In this document: positions 25,998 to 33,643 of the stretch, piece after piece
Layout: every line of letters starts with the position of its first letter
Numbering within the stretch: position 1 is the stretch's first letter
Origin: Streptosporangiales bacterium
Lineage (GTDB): Bacteria; Actinomycetota; Actinomycetes; Streptosporangiales; WHST01
Assembly: GCA_009379955.1 (NCBI GenBank)
Contig: WHST01000062.1
Span: 1 to 37,412 of the forward strand
Length of the DNA stretch: 37,412 bases
Reading direction: 5' to 3'
The notes under the pieces: generated by a model
Databases searched by the model: none
Told to the model about the DNA's origin: nothing
The model's input: the letters and a program-made list of their open reading frames with translations, nothing else
Translations under genes and position numbers: made by a program

Positions 25998-26201
25998 ATG
26001 GTCCAGGGAACCGTCAAGTGGTTCAACGCCGAGAAGGGCTACGGCTTCATCACTCCCGATGGAGGCGACAACGACGTTTTCGTGCACTACTCGGCGATCA
26101 CTTCGCGCGGGTACCGCACGCTGGAACAGGACCAGCGGGTGGAGTTCGAGACCGTCCAGGGCCCGAAGGGCCTCCAGGCCGACCAGGTGACGCCGCTCTA
26201 A
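25998..26201 (+). CDS. Cold-shock protein, CspA family
   Basis: 67 aa, a single five-strand OB fold that binds single-stranded nucleic acid. RNP1 KGYGFI (13-18) and RNP2 VFVHY (27-31) are intact; W8 and F9 are also conserved. ATG 25998 has gaggaag 10 bases upstream. A long untranslated leader is possible: the 130 bases upstream hold a hairpin (gtccgcc 25903-25909 / ggcggac 25912-25918) and TATCGT at 25937. A terminator follows. Probably monocistronic, as usual. Confidence 0.96.
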   Translation: MVQGTVKWFNAEKGYGFITPDGGDNDVFVHYSAITSRGYRTLEQDQRVEFETVQGPKGLQADQVTPL

Positions 26202-26237
26202 CCCGCCGGCAGAGATAGCGGCCCAACTCTCGCAACA

Positions 26238-26270
26238 GGACGCCGTGGTGACCGCGGCGTCCTTCTTGCT
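26238..26270 (+). terminator. Intrinsic terminator after csp gene
   Basis: Arms ggacgccg (26238-26245) and cggcgtcc (26255-26262) with an inner ggt/acc pair, followed by ttcttgct. Good GC stem plus T-rich tail. Confidence 0.75.
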
Positions 26271-26280
26271 ATGCCGCGAT

Positions 26281-26931
26281 TCAGCCGGCTCCGGTGAGGA
26301 GTACCTCGGCACCGACCGGCCGGTAGCCGGCGTCGAGGAACGTGCGCATCGAAGCGGCGTTGCCCGGTGCCACCTGCGCCCACAGGGACCTGCCGTCAGG
26401 TACGAGCGCACGGGCGGCGTGGACGAGCGCACGCGCGAGACCACGGCCGCGGGCCGCGGGATCGAGCTCGACGTTCACCTCGTACCTCCCGCCGACCCCG
26501 CGCCCGATCGCGAGGACCGCGCCGCCACCGGTCCACATCCAGACGCCGTCGCGATGCCGCAGTGCCCGGCGGAGCCTGGGATGGTCGCTCGTCTCGATCT
26601 CGTCGAGTCCGAGCTCGACAAGACTCGTCTCCGCGTACGGCAGCGGCTCGGCGAGGAGCACGGCGTCGGTCGAGCCGATCCGCCTGCCGATCCGGGTCGC
26701 CAGCGCGAGGACGAACGACGGACCGAGCGGCGCCGAGAGGTCGACGGTTCGCAGCTGCTCCGCCACCCACCCGGCGTCGACGTCGGCGACCACCATCGCG
26801 TGGGCGGTGAAGGCCAGCACACCGGCGTCACGCGCGTTCACCGGCGCGACGACGGACACGCTGCCGTCCGCGGCGGGGAAGCGCCCGCGCTCCACGTCGG
26901 CGATGATGCGGGGGAGATCGGACGCGGTCAC
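26281..26931 (-). CDS. GNAT-family N-acetyltransferase
   Basis: 216 aa. The C-terminal half is a GNAT domain: strand YEVNVELDPAARGRGLARALV (in part, 150-170) is motif A with the acetyl-CoA pyrophosphate loop RGRGLA, and PGNAASMRTFLDAGYRPVGAEVL is motif B. The N-terminal 100 residues form a second, weaker domain, so it may be a tandem GNAT. Substrate unknown. Start GTG 26931 has agga 10 bases upstream; the frame remains open but runs under the HMG-CoA lyase gene on the other strand. Divergent from that gene with 35 bases between. Confidence 0.8.
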   Translation of the reverse strand: MTASDLPRIIADVERGRFPAADGSVSVVAPVNARDAGVLAFTAHAMVVADVDAGWVAEQLRTVDLSAPLGPSFVLALATRIGRRIGSTDAVLLAEPLPYAETSLVELGLDEIETSDHPRLRRALRHRDGVWMWTGGGAVLAIGRGVGGRYEVNVELDPAARGRGLARALVHAARALVPDGRSLWAQVAPGNAASMRTFLDAGYRPVGAEVLLTGAG

Positions 26932-26966
26932 AGCCGCGATCCTGCCAGTCGGGGAGAGGACGGAGC

Positions 26967-27905
26967 ATGCGCGCGCCACAGGTCGTCCCGCTGGCGGGAC
27001 TCCCCGACCGGGTGACGGTCTACGAGGTCGGCCCGAGGGACGGCCTGCAGAACGAGTCGGCGATCGTCCCGGTCGATGTGAAGGCCGAGTTCGTCCGGCG
27101 GCTCGTCTCCTGTGGCCTGCGGGTGATCGAGGCGACGAGCTTCGTGCACCCGCGCTGGGTGCCGCAGCTCGCCGACGCCGAAGAGCTGCTCGCCGCCCTC
27201 GACCGCACGGGCACCACCCGGTTCCCCGTGCTCGTGCCGAACGAGCGGGGCCTCGACCGCGCGCTGGCCGCGGACGTCCGCGAGATCGCGGTCTTCGCCA
27301 GCGCGACGGAGACCTTCGCACAACGCAACCTCGCGCGCAGTCTCGACGGCCAGTTCGCGATGTTCGAGCCCGTCCTCGGCCGCGCGGTCGAGGCCGGCCT
27401 GACGGCGCGTGGCTACGTCTCGATGGCCTACGGCGACCCGTGGGAGGGCGACGTCGCGATCGACCAGGTCGTCCGCGTCGGGAGGAGGCTGCTCGACCTC
27501 GGATGTGACGAGCTCTCGATCGGCGACACGATCGGCGTGGCCACACCCGGACACGTCGCGGCACTGCTCGACGCGTTCACGGACGCCGGCGCGGACGTCG
27601 GCAGGCTCGCGGTGCACTTCCACGACACGTACGGCCAGGCGCTCGCCAACACCCTCGCCGCGCTGGGCCGTGGTGTCACGGTGGTCGACAGCGCGGCCGG
27701 CGGTCTCGGCGGCTGTCCGTACGCGGAGAGCGCCACGGGCAACCTCGCCACCGAGGACCTCGTCTGGCAGCTGCACGGGCTGGGCATCGAGACGGGCGTC
27801 GACCTCGCCGCGCTCGTCGAGACGAGTAGCTGGATGGCCGAGCGGCTCGGCCGGCCGAGCCCGTCGCGCACCGTCGCGGCCCTCGGCGGTCAGCGAGCCA
27901 CCTGA
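26967..27905 (+). CDS. mvaB: Hydroxymethylglutaryl-CoA lyase
   Basis: 312-aa TIM-barrel enzyme that cleaves HMG-CoA to acetoacetate and acetyl-CoA in leucine degradation. EVGPRDGLQNE (20-30) holds the catalytic R24 and metal ligand D25, HFHD (217-220) gives the two metal His, and the catalytic Cys is C250 in GGLGGCPYA. One segment usually CxxGCPYEG reads MAYGDPWEG here, so a related acyl-CoA substrate is possible. ATG 26967 follows gagaggacggagc. No other leucine-pathway genes are nearby. Confidence 0.9.
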   Translation: MRAPQVVPLAGLPDRVTVYEVGPRDGLQNESAIVPVDVKAEFVRRLVSCGLRVIEATSFVHPRWVPQLADAEELLAALDRTGTTRFPVLVPNERGLDRALAADVREIAVFASATETFAQRNLARSLDGQFAMFEPVLGRAVEAGLTARGYVSMAYGDPWEGDVAIDQVVRVGRRLLDLGCDELSIGDTIGVATPGHVAALLDAFTDAGADVGRLAVHFHDTYGQALANTLAALGRGVTVVDSAAGGLGGCPYAESATGNLATEDLVWQLHGLGIETGVDLAALVETSSWMAERLGRPSPSRTVAALGGQRAT

Positions 27906-27934
27906 GGGGCCGCCGCCACATGTCGGCCGTGACA

Positions 27935-27943
27935 TGGCATCCT
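27935..27943 (+). promoter_or_regulatory. Extended -10 (TGG-CATCCT) before RDD gene 1
   Basis: Seven bases separate CATCCT from the ATG at 27951, with no SD: leaderless geometry. The same arrangement stands before the second RDD gene. A small repeat catgtc-ggccgt-gacatg (27919-27936) overlaps the box and might be an operator. Confidence 0.55.
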
Positions 27944-27950
27944 GCCGTCC

Positions 27951-28577
27951 ATGTCGGTACCGCAGGGACCTCAGGGCCAGCAGCCCGTACCGGGCCAGGG
28001 ACAGCACGGCCCGTACCAGGGTCCGCCGCCGAACCCGTACCAGCAACAGAACCCGTACCAGCAGCCGAGTCCGTACCAGCAGCAGCCGCCGGGCTATGGA
28101 CCGCCGCCGGGGCCGTACGGTCAGCCACTGGTGCTGCCGTACCGGCTCGCGGACACGGGCACGCGAGTCGTGCAGGGGATCATCGACGCGCTGATCGCGG
28201 CCGCGCCTGCCTTGGCCGTCGTCCTCGTCGCGGTGGTGGTTGCCGTGGTCGGAGCGACCACGGAGACTCCCGCGCTCGCGGTGGTCGGTGCCATCCTCTA
28301 CTTCGTCGCGATCCTCGCCGGCTGGGGCATGAACTTCTACTGCCAGGTGTGGCGGCCGGCCAAGTACGACGGCCAGACCATCGGCATGGCGCAGAAGGGC
28401 CTCCGCGTCGTGAAGATCGACGGAAGCCCGGTGACGATGGGAGACCTCGCCATCCGTTGGCTCCTGTACTTCTTCGTCGAAGGCGGCCTCATCGCGTTGA
28501 TCCTCATCGCGGCGACGCAACGCAAGCAGCGACTGGGAGACCTGGCGGCGAAGACCTTGGTGGTCCACGTCGAGTAG
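27951..28577 (+). CDS. RDD-family membrane protein with P/Q/Y-rich tail (copy 1)
   Basis: 208 aa. A cytoplasmic, disordered N-terminus (1-62) of NPYQQQ/PSPYQQQ-type repeats, then an RDD domain: RLADTGTRVVQGIIDALI (R and D of the RDD name), membrane helices at about 78-100, 105-128 and 165-190, with GQTIGMAQKGLRVVKIDG and [11 protein letters not shown] between. RDD proteins are poorly understood; some act in ion or solute transport. Start ATG 27951 with a leaderless promoter. The next gene is a paralogue with the same promoter layout. Confidence 0.85.
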   Translation: MSVPQGPQGQQPVPGQGQHGPYQGPPPNPYQQQNPYQQPSPYQQQPPGYGPPPGPYGQPLVLPYRLADTGTRVVQGIIDALIAAAPALAVVLVAVVVAVVGATTETPALAVVGAILYFVAILAGWGMNFYCQVWRPAKYDGQTIGMAQKGLRVVKIDGSPVTMGDLAIRWLLYFFVEGGLIALILIAATQRKQRLGDLAAKTLVVHVE

Positions 28578-28670
28578 TCCGATTTGGGACTGATCCGGCG
28601 GTTTGCGGGCGACCGGGGCGAAGAAATCACCGGAAACCGGGGAGTGGGCTACGGACGGTATAGCCGATCG

Positions 28671-28679
28671 TGGCATTCT
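28671..28679 (+). promoter_or_regulatory. Extended -10 (TGG-CATTCT) before RDD gene 2
   Basis: CATTCT is 7 bases before ATG 28687, preceded by TGG; no SD. It is nearly identical in sequence and spacing to the box at 27935. Confidence 0.55.
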
Positions 28680-28686
28680 TTCCCGC

Positions 28687-29598
28687 ATGTCTACACCGCA
28701 GGGGCCATACGGCCAGCAACCGGGGCAGCCCCCCGGTCAGAACCCATATCAGCAAGGCGGACAAGGTCAGCAGCCCGGCCAGCCTGCGTACGGTCAGCAG
28801 CCAGGACAGGGCGGGCAACAGCAAGGGCAGCCCGGCTACGGCCAGCAGGGGTACGGGCAGCAGCCCCAGAACCCCTACGGCCAGCCACCGCAACAGCCCG
28901 GCTACGGCCAACAGCAACAACAGCAGCAGCAGCAGAACCCGTACCAGCAGCAGGGCTACGGTCAGCCGCCGCAACAGCCCGGCTACGGGCAACAGCAACA
29001 GCCACAGCAGAACCCGTACCAGCAGCAGGGCTACGGCCAGCAGCCGCAACAGCAGCAGGGCTACGGCCAGCAGCAGCAGAACCCCTACGCGCAGCAGGGA
29101 TACGCACAACAGGGCTACGCGCAGCAGGGGTACGGCCAGATGCAGCCCTATGGTCAGCCACAGGGGCAGATCGCCGAGCTCGGCGCCCGAGTCGTGCAGT
29201 TCCTGATCGACTACGCCGCCTTCGTGCTTCCCGGTGTCGTCCTCTACCTCATCGGCTACATCCTGACCATCGCGGGTGCCGCGAACCAGAGTGGCGGGCT
29301 GGCCATCGTCGGCGGGATCGTGATCGCCCTCGGCCTGATCGCCGTCGCGGTGATGCACTTCCTCAACCAGGTCATCTTCGCGAACAAGAACAACGGTCAG
29401 ACCTTCGGCATGGTCAAGCGCAGGATGCGCGTGGTCAAGCTCGACGGCAGCCCGGTCGGCATGGGCGACCTCGCGATCCGCTGGCTTCTGCTCGGCGTGA
29501 TCGACGGTGGAGTCGTCGGCCTCATCCTGATCGGCGCGACCGAGAAGAAGCAGCGCCTGGGTGACATGGCGACCAAGACCGTCGTCGTCCAGGAGTAA
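28687..29598 (+). CDS. RDD-family membrane protein with prion-like N-terminus (copy 2)
   Basis: 303 aa. Residues 1-158 are almost only Q, G, P, Y and N in short repeats ([28 protein letters not shown]), including a run of 9 Q. The RDD domain (about 163-300) follows: [16 protein letters not shown], three membrane helices, [18 protein letters not shown] and [16 protein letters not shown]. The two RDD domains are clearly paralogous ([24 protein letters not shown] against RKQRLGDLAAKTLVV), but the tails differ in length. The tail is much longer than in copy 1 and could drive self-association at the membrane. Start ATG 28687, leaderless. A terminator follows. Confidence 0.88.
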   Translation: MSTPQGPYGQQPGQPPGQNPYQQGGQGQQPGQPAYGQQPGQGGQQQGQPGYGQQGYGQQPQNPYGQPPQQPGYGQQQQQQQQQNPYQQQGYGQPPQQPGYGQQQQPQQNPYQQQGYGQQPQQQQGYGQQQQNPYAQQGYAQQGYAQQGYGQMQPYGQPQGQIAELGARVVQFLIDYAAFVLPGVVLYLIGYILTIAGAANQSGGLAIVGGIVIALGLIAVAVMHFLNQVIFANKNNGQTFGMVKRRMRVVKLDGSPVGMGDLAIRWLLLGVIDGGVVGLILIGATEKKQRLGDMATKTVVVQE

Positions 29599-29620
29599 TC
29601 GGCGTCATCGCACCACCTGT

Positions 29621-29657
29621 CGGCCGGGGAAGGTTCGCCTCCCCGGCCGCTTCCTTT
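29621..29657 (+). terminator. Intrinsic terminator after RDD gene 2
   Basis: Perfect 10-bp arms cggccgggga (29621-29630) and tccccggccg (29640-29649) with a 9-base loop, then cttccttt. Confidence 0.85.
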
Positions 29658-29768
29658 CCCGCGGACGGCCTCGCGGTGGCATCATCGCTGGTGCGCATCG
29701 CTGGGGTGAGGCAACCATCCGGCGACGCTGAGGCGTGTCCAGGACCAGAACGGGATGGTCGGCAGGGC

Positions 29769-30281
29769 GTGGACGAACAGACCCGGCAGGCGTTCGACGA
29801 GTTCGCGCATGCCCGGATGCAGCACCTGCTGCGGTTCGGCCACGTACTGACCGGCGATCCCCATGCGGCAGCCGACCTGGTCCAGGATGCCCTGGAGCGA
29901 GCGATGCTCGCCTGGCCGCGGGTGACTCGACAGGGCGACCCGGAGGGCTATGTACGACGCATCATGGTGAACCGGAACATCAGCATCTGGCGGAAGCTGC
30001 GGCGTGAGCGGCTCGTCGACGAGCCACCCGAGCAGACGTCGGTGCCCGAAGGACGCGACCTCGCGCTGTGGGAGCAGCTGCGCCGGCTCCCGCCGCGGCA
30101 GCGCGCCGTGCTCGTCCTCCGGTACTACGAAGACCTGACCGAGCAGCAGACGGCCGACACGCTCGGCTGCTCGGTCGGCACGGTGAAGAGCCAGGCGTCG
30201 AAGGCGGTCGCGAACCTGCGCCGGCACGTCGAGGGCTTCACCGAGAGCGAGGCCGCGCCCGGCCTCGGCGGGGTGGGGTGA
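29769..30281 (+). CDS. SigE-family ECF sigma factor
   Basis: 170 aa. Region 2 (about 10-75): FDEFAHARMQHLLRFGHVL, DLVQDALERAMLAWPRV, with YVRRIMVNRNISIWRKLRRER after it. Region 4 (about 100-158): LPPRQRAVLVLRYYEDLTEQQTADTLGCSVGTVKSQASKAV. This is the actinobacterial SigE-type group. GTG 29769 has ggcaggg before it; a longer frame to GTG 29691 is possible because TGG-CATCAT at 29677-29685 looks like an extended -10 five bases before it. It overlaps the next gene by GTGA, so the partner is made in fixed ratio. Confidence 0.9.
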   Translation: MDEQTRQAFDEFAHARMQHLLRFGHVLTGDPHAAADLVQDALERAMLAWPRVTRQGDPEGYVRRIMVNRNISIWRKLRRERLVDEPPEQTSVPEGRDLALWEQLRRLPPRQRAVLVLRYYEDLTEQQTADTLGCSVGTVKSQASKAVANLRRHVEGFTESEAAPGLGGVG

Positions 30282-30283
30282 GC

Positions 30284-31579
30284 ATGGACGAGCTCGAACG
30301 GGAGCTCCGCCGCGTCCTCCGTGACGACAGGTGGCGCCTCGAGCCGCCGACGGAGGCCGTCGAGCGCGTGCGCCGGGGCGCGATGCGCCGCCAGCGCAGG
30401 CGCCGGGCCGCCGCCGGCGGGTTGAGCGCCTTCGCGATCGTCGCCGTCGCCTCGGCCGTGTTCGCCACTCCACTCCTGACCGGCGGCAACGGCGAGCAGT
30501 CCGCGGCGAAGGGTGAGGCGTCCTCGTCGGCCGAGCGTCTCGACAGCGCCTCGCCCGCCCCGATGGAGTCGGGGAAGAGCGCGCAGCCGCGCAGGACCGC
30601 GGAACCGACGGTCTCCGGCGGACCCGTCCCCGCGGGATTCCGGGCACGGTCCCTGACGGCGGTGAGCACGGACACCTTCTGGGTGCTCGGCACCGCTCCG
30701 TGCGACACCCCCGTCTGCACGTCGATCGTGCGCACCGACGACGGCGGGCGCACCTTCCGCGGCCTTCCCGCGCCGCGCGCCCCACTCGCGTCCGACCGGC
30801 CGACGCGTGCCGCGATCGGCGACCTGCGGTTCGCGAGCGGCGATGACGGCTACGCCTTCGGCGGCGCGCTGTGGACCACGCACGACGGCGGACGGCAGTG
30901 GGCCCGCGGCTCGCTGCCCGGCAGCGTGGAACGCGTCGAGGCCGCCGGCGGCACGGCGTGGGCACTGGTCAGCGTCGGCGACGGCCAACGGCTCTACCGC
31001 TCGCCGACGTCCCGCGACAGCTGGTCGCGAGTCCGGCTGCCGACCACGCTCGGCGGCGAGACGGCCGACCTCGCCGTCCACGGCAGCGGTCTCGTCACGG
31101 TCGTGGGCGGCTCGGGCGACCGTTCGGTGTCCGTCGTCTCGACCGACGGCGGCCGCACCTTCGACACCCATGACCGGCCGTGCGACCCGGCCCTCGGTTC
31201 CACCGTCTCGGCCACCAGCGGCGCCCTCTGGATGTTCTGCGCCACGGGCACCCAGGGGCGCCCGTACGTCTCCACCGACGACGCGCGGAGCTGGAACGCC
31301 GTGCGCGGCGCGCCCGCGGGCGGCTGGGCCAACTCGTCCGTCGTCGGCGCCCGGTCTCGCACCACCGCGGCGCTCGCGTCCGGCACGAGGATCTACACGC
31401 TGACCTCGGGCGGCGCCACCCGTCCCGCGTCCAACGCGGCCGACACCGGCGGCACGTCCTTCCGCTTCCTCGGCTTCACCACACCGCTGGTCGGCTACGC
31501 CGTCGTCGGCCGCACCTCGACCTCCTCCCTGTGGCGTACGACCGACGGCGGCCACACCTGGGGTACCGTCAGGTTCTAG
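30284..31579 (+). CDS. Membrane-anchored BNR/WD40-like propeller protein
   Basis: 431 aa. Cytoplasmic N-terminus (1-42) with two short charged helices (DELERELRRVLRDDRWRLEPP, in part; AVERVRRGAMRRQRRRRAA), one membrane helix (about 44-63), an S/A/P linker, then an extracytoplasmic beta propeller with repeated Asp-box-like motifs: RTDDGGRTF, TTHDGGRQW, STDGGRTF, STDDARSW and TTDGGHTW. Directly downstream of and coupled to the SigE-family factor (GTG 30278 overlaps its stop; I use ATG 30284). The location of the N-terminus fits an anti-sigma-like role with the propeller as sensor, but no ZAS zinc motif is visible. Confidence 0.8.
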   Translation: MDELERELRRVLRDDRWRLEPPTEAVERVRRGAMRRQRRRRAAAGGLSAFAIVAVASAVFATPLLTGGNGEQSAAKGEASSSAERLDSASPAPMESGKSAQPRRTAEPTVSGGPVPAGFRARSLTAVSTDTFWVLGTAPCDTPVCTSIVRTDDGGRTFRGLPAPRAPLASDRPTRAAIGDLRFASGDDGYAFGGALWTTHDGGRQWARGSLPGSVERVEAAGGTAWALVSVGDGQRLYRSPTSRDSWSRVRLPTTLGGETADLAVHGSGLVTVVGGSGDRSVSVVSTDGGRTFDTHDRPCDPALGSTVSATSGALWMFCATGTQGRPYVSTDDARSWNAVRGAPAGGWANSSVVGARSRTTAALASGTRIYTLTSGGATRPASNAADTGGTSFRFLGFTTPLVGYAVVGRTSTSSLWRTTDGGHTWGTVRF

Positions 31580-31593
31580 TGCCGTACGGCACT
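31578..31593. promoter_or_regulatory. 16-bp perfect palindrome between propeller gene and Nramp-like gene
   Basis: agtgccgtacggcact begins within the stop codon of the propeller gene and ends at the SD (gggagg) of the transporter. It could be a repressor site or a small hairpin that hides the SD. Confidence 0.5.
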
Positions 31594-31606
31594 GGGAGGT
31601 GCCGGG

Positions 31607-32881
31607 GTGACGCAGGAGACGGCGGGGTCCGCGAAGGGAACGGTCGCGGGCCGGCTCCGGCAGGTGGGTCCCGGACTCGTGCTGGCCGCGACAGCGGTCG
31701 GCGTCGGCGACGTCGTCACCTCGATGGTCGCGGGCGGGCGGTTCGGCTACACGTTCGTGTGGGCGTTCGTGTTCGCGGCCGTGCTGAAGTACTTCCTCAC
31801 CGAGGCGCTCGGCCGCTGGCACCTGGCGACGGGCCGGACGATCATCGAGGGCTGGCGGGCCATCGGCCTGTGGGCGGTCGTGTTCGTGGGCGTCTACCTC
31901 GTCCTCTGGGCCTTCATCTACGGCGCCGCGGGACCGGCCACGGTCGGCCTCGCCGCCAACGCGATGGTGCCGGCGCTCAGCGTCGAGGCGTGGGCGATCG
32001 TGCACTCGCTCGCGGCGTTCGCGATCGTGCTGATCGGCCGGTACGGCGTCTTCGAGCTGATCATGAAGGTGCTCGTCGGCGTCATGTTCGTGACCGTCGT
32101 CGGCTCCGCGGTGATCGTCGGCCCCGATCTCGCCGGCTTCGCCCGTGGGCTGGTCCCCACGATCCCGGCGGGATCGCTGCTGTACGCGGTCGGCGTGGTC
32201 GGCGGTCTGGGCGGCACGCTCGCCCTCGCGGCGTACGGGTACTGGATCCGTGACAAGAACTGGCACGGCCGGTCGTTCATCCCGCTGATGCGCCTCGACT
32301 CCGTCATCGGGTACGTCGCCACGGCGATCTTCGCGCTGTCGATGCTGGTGCTCGGCGCGGAGTTCCTCTACGGCACCGACCGGTCGGTCGAGGGCGACGC
32401 CGGACTGCTCGCCCTGGTGGAACCGCTCGCCCAGGAGCACGGTGTCGCGCTCAAATGGCTGTTCCTCCTCGGCTTCTGGTCGGTGGCGTACACCTCGGTG
32501 CTCGGCGTCTGGAACGGGATGTCGTACCTCTTCGCCGACATCGTGCGGACGATCAGCGACCGCACCGCGAAGAGTGACACGCCCGAAGGCGAGAGGCCCA
32601 ACTTCGAGCGGACGCGCTCCTACCGCCTCTTCCTGGTGATGCTGACGTTCCCGACCATCCCCTTGATCCTGCTCGGGCGGCCGGTCCAGCTCGTGCTCAT
32701 CTGGGTCACGCTCGGGGCGATCTTCCTGCCGTTCCTCGCGTGCACGCTGCTCTACCTGCTCAACGCCCGCAGGTTCGGCGTTCGCCAGGGCGGGATCGTG
32801 TCGGTGTCCAACATCGTCCTCGCCCTCAGCCTGCTGGTGTTCGCGGTGCTGCTCGCGCAGCAGGTGGTCGGGCTGTTCTGA
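31607..32881 (+). CDS. Nramp-related metal transporter
   Basis: 424 aa, about 11 membrane helices of the LeuT-like fold. Helix 1 is GPGLVLAATAVGVGDVVTSMVAGGRFGYTF (in part). The metal-binding DPGN of true Nramp proteins reads GVGD here, and the helix 6 MPH motif is GLGGTLALAAYGYW. So the metal site is rebuilt, as in Nramp-related Mg transporters or other non-Mn relatives. Start GTG 31607 has gggagg 8 bases upstream. Downstream of the propeller gene by 27 bases on the same strand, so it may belong to the sigma operon, but a palindrome stands between. Confidence 0.85.
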   Translation: MTQETAGSAKGTVAGRLRQVGPGLVLAATAVGVGDVVTSMVAGGRFGYTFVWAFVFAAVLKYFLTEALGRWHLATGRTIIEGWRAIGLWAVVFVGVYLVLWAFIYGAAGPATVGLAANAMVPALSVEAWAIVHSLAAFAIVLIGRYGVFELIMKVLVGVMFVTVVGSAVIVGPDLAGFARGLVPTIPAGSLLYAVGVVGGLGGTLALAAYGYWIRDKNWHGRSFIPLMRLDSVIGYVATAIFALSMLVLGAEFLYGTDRSVEGDAGLLALVEPLAQEHGVALKWLFLLGFWSVAYTSVLGVWNGMSYLFADIVRTISDRTAKSDTPEGERPNFERTRSYRLFLVMLTFPTIPLILLGRPVQLVLIWVTLGAIFLPFLACTLLYLLNARRFGVRQGGIVSVSNIVLALSLLVFAVLLAQQVVGLF

Positions 32882-32901
32882 CCCGGCGCTACGGTAGACG
32901 G

Positions 32902-33282
32902 GTGCAGGAGGAGCCGCAGGACCCGCCGGAGGCGGGCGCGCAGGCGACCAGGCAGGACTTCACCGACTACCGGTTCACGCTGGCCAACGAGCGCACCTTC
33001 CTCGCGTACGTGCGCACGGCGCTCGCCCTCGACGCGGGCGGCCTCGCCGTCGCGCAGTTCATCAGGCACCCGAGGGTCGAGGCGGTCAGCCTCGGCCTCT
33101 CCGTCGTGCTCACCGCGCTCGGCCTCGTCGTCGCCGTGCTCGGCTACCGTCGCTGGCGCCGGTCGGAGCAGGCGATCAACGCGGGCCGGGCGCTGCCGCC
33201 GTTGCAGATCCCGCTCCTCGTCGCCAGCGGGCTCGCGGTGGCGTCGCTCGCGGCACTCGTCATCGCCGTGGCCGGCCGCTGA
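32902..33282 (+). CDS. DUF202 membrane protein 1
   Basis: 126 aa. The family signature DYRFTLANERTFLAYVRTALAL (in part, about 19-38) precedes the first of three membrane helices (about 39-52, 57-75, 98-122). YidH-like proteins have no settled function. GTG 32902 lies 6 bases after a TACGGT -10 box (32890-32895) without SD, so it may be leaderless. Its stop overlaps the next start (TGATG). Confidence 0.85.
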   Translation: MQEEPQDPPEAGAQATRQDFTDYRFTLANERTFLAYVRTALALDAGGLAVAQFIRHPRVEAVSLGLSVVLTALGLVVAVLGYRRWRRSEQAINAGRALPPLQIPLLVASGLAVASLAALVIAVAGR

Positions 33283-33635
33283 TGGCCGGCGACGACCGGC
33301 TGGCCGACCCCGGCGCGCAGCTGGAACGCACGAGCCTCGCGTGGAGCCGCACGGCGTTCGCCCTCGCGGCCTGCGGCGCCCTCCTCGTCCGACAGGGATT
33401 CGTCGACGACCTCGTCGCGCTCATCGCCTGCGGCATCACGGTCCTGGTGACGAGCGGCCTGATCTGGCTGCTCGCGTCCGTCCGCTACACGGTCAGCCGC
33501 AACGGCCACCGGCGTCACCTGCTCGCCGGCCACCGGTACGCCGTCCGCGCGCTCACCGCACTCGTCGTGCTGGTGTCGTGCGCTGCCGCCGTGGGCTCCG
33601 TCGCCGCGGTGCTGGTCCAGGGACCAAGGTGGTGA
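33282..33635 (+). CDS. DUF202 membrane protein 2
   Basis: 117 aa. Signature LERTSLAWSRTAFALAACGALLVRQ (in part, about 14-33), then two more membrane helices (about 46-66, 90-112). Paired DUF202 genes are common in actinobacteria and probably form a heteromer. ATG 33282 shares one base with the stop of the first gene, so they are coupled. It converges with the RibD-like gene, with 8 bases between and no hairpin seen. Confidence 0.85.
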   Translation: MAGDDRLADPGAQLERTSLAWSRTAFALAACGALLVRQGFVDDLVALIACGITVLVTSGLIWLLASVRYTVSRNGHRRHLLAGHRYAVRALTALVVLVSCAAAVGSVAAVLVQGPRW

Positions 33636-33643
33636 CGGCGTCG

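Noticed and set aside
28741-29160. Tandem DNA repeat as a CRISPR-like array
   Set aside because: The repeats are codon-based (CAG/CAA-rich Q, G, Y codons) inside an open frame, with no spacers or constant repeat unit.
30125-32440. A 771-codon minus-strand frame
   Set aside because: It is antisense to the sigma, propeller and Nramp-like genes, with composition biased to R, G and A as expected from a GC shadow.
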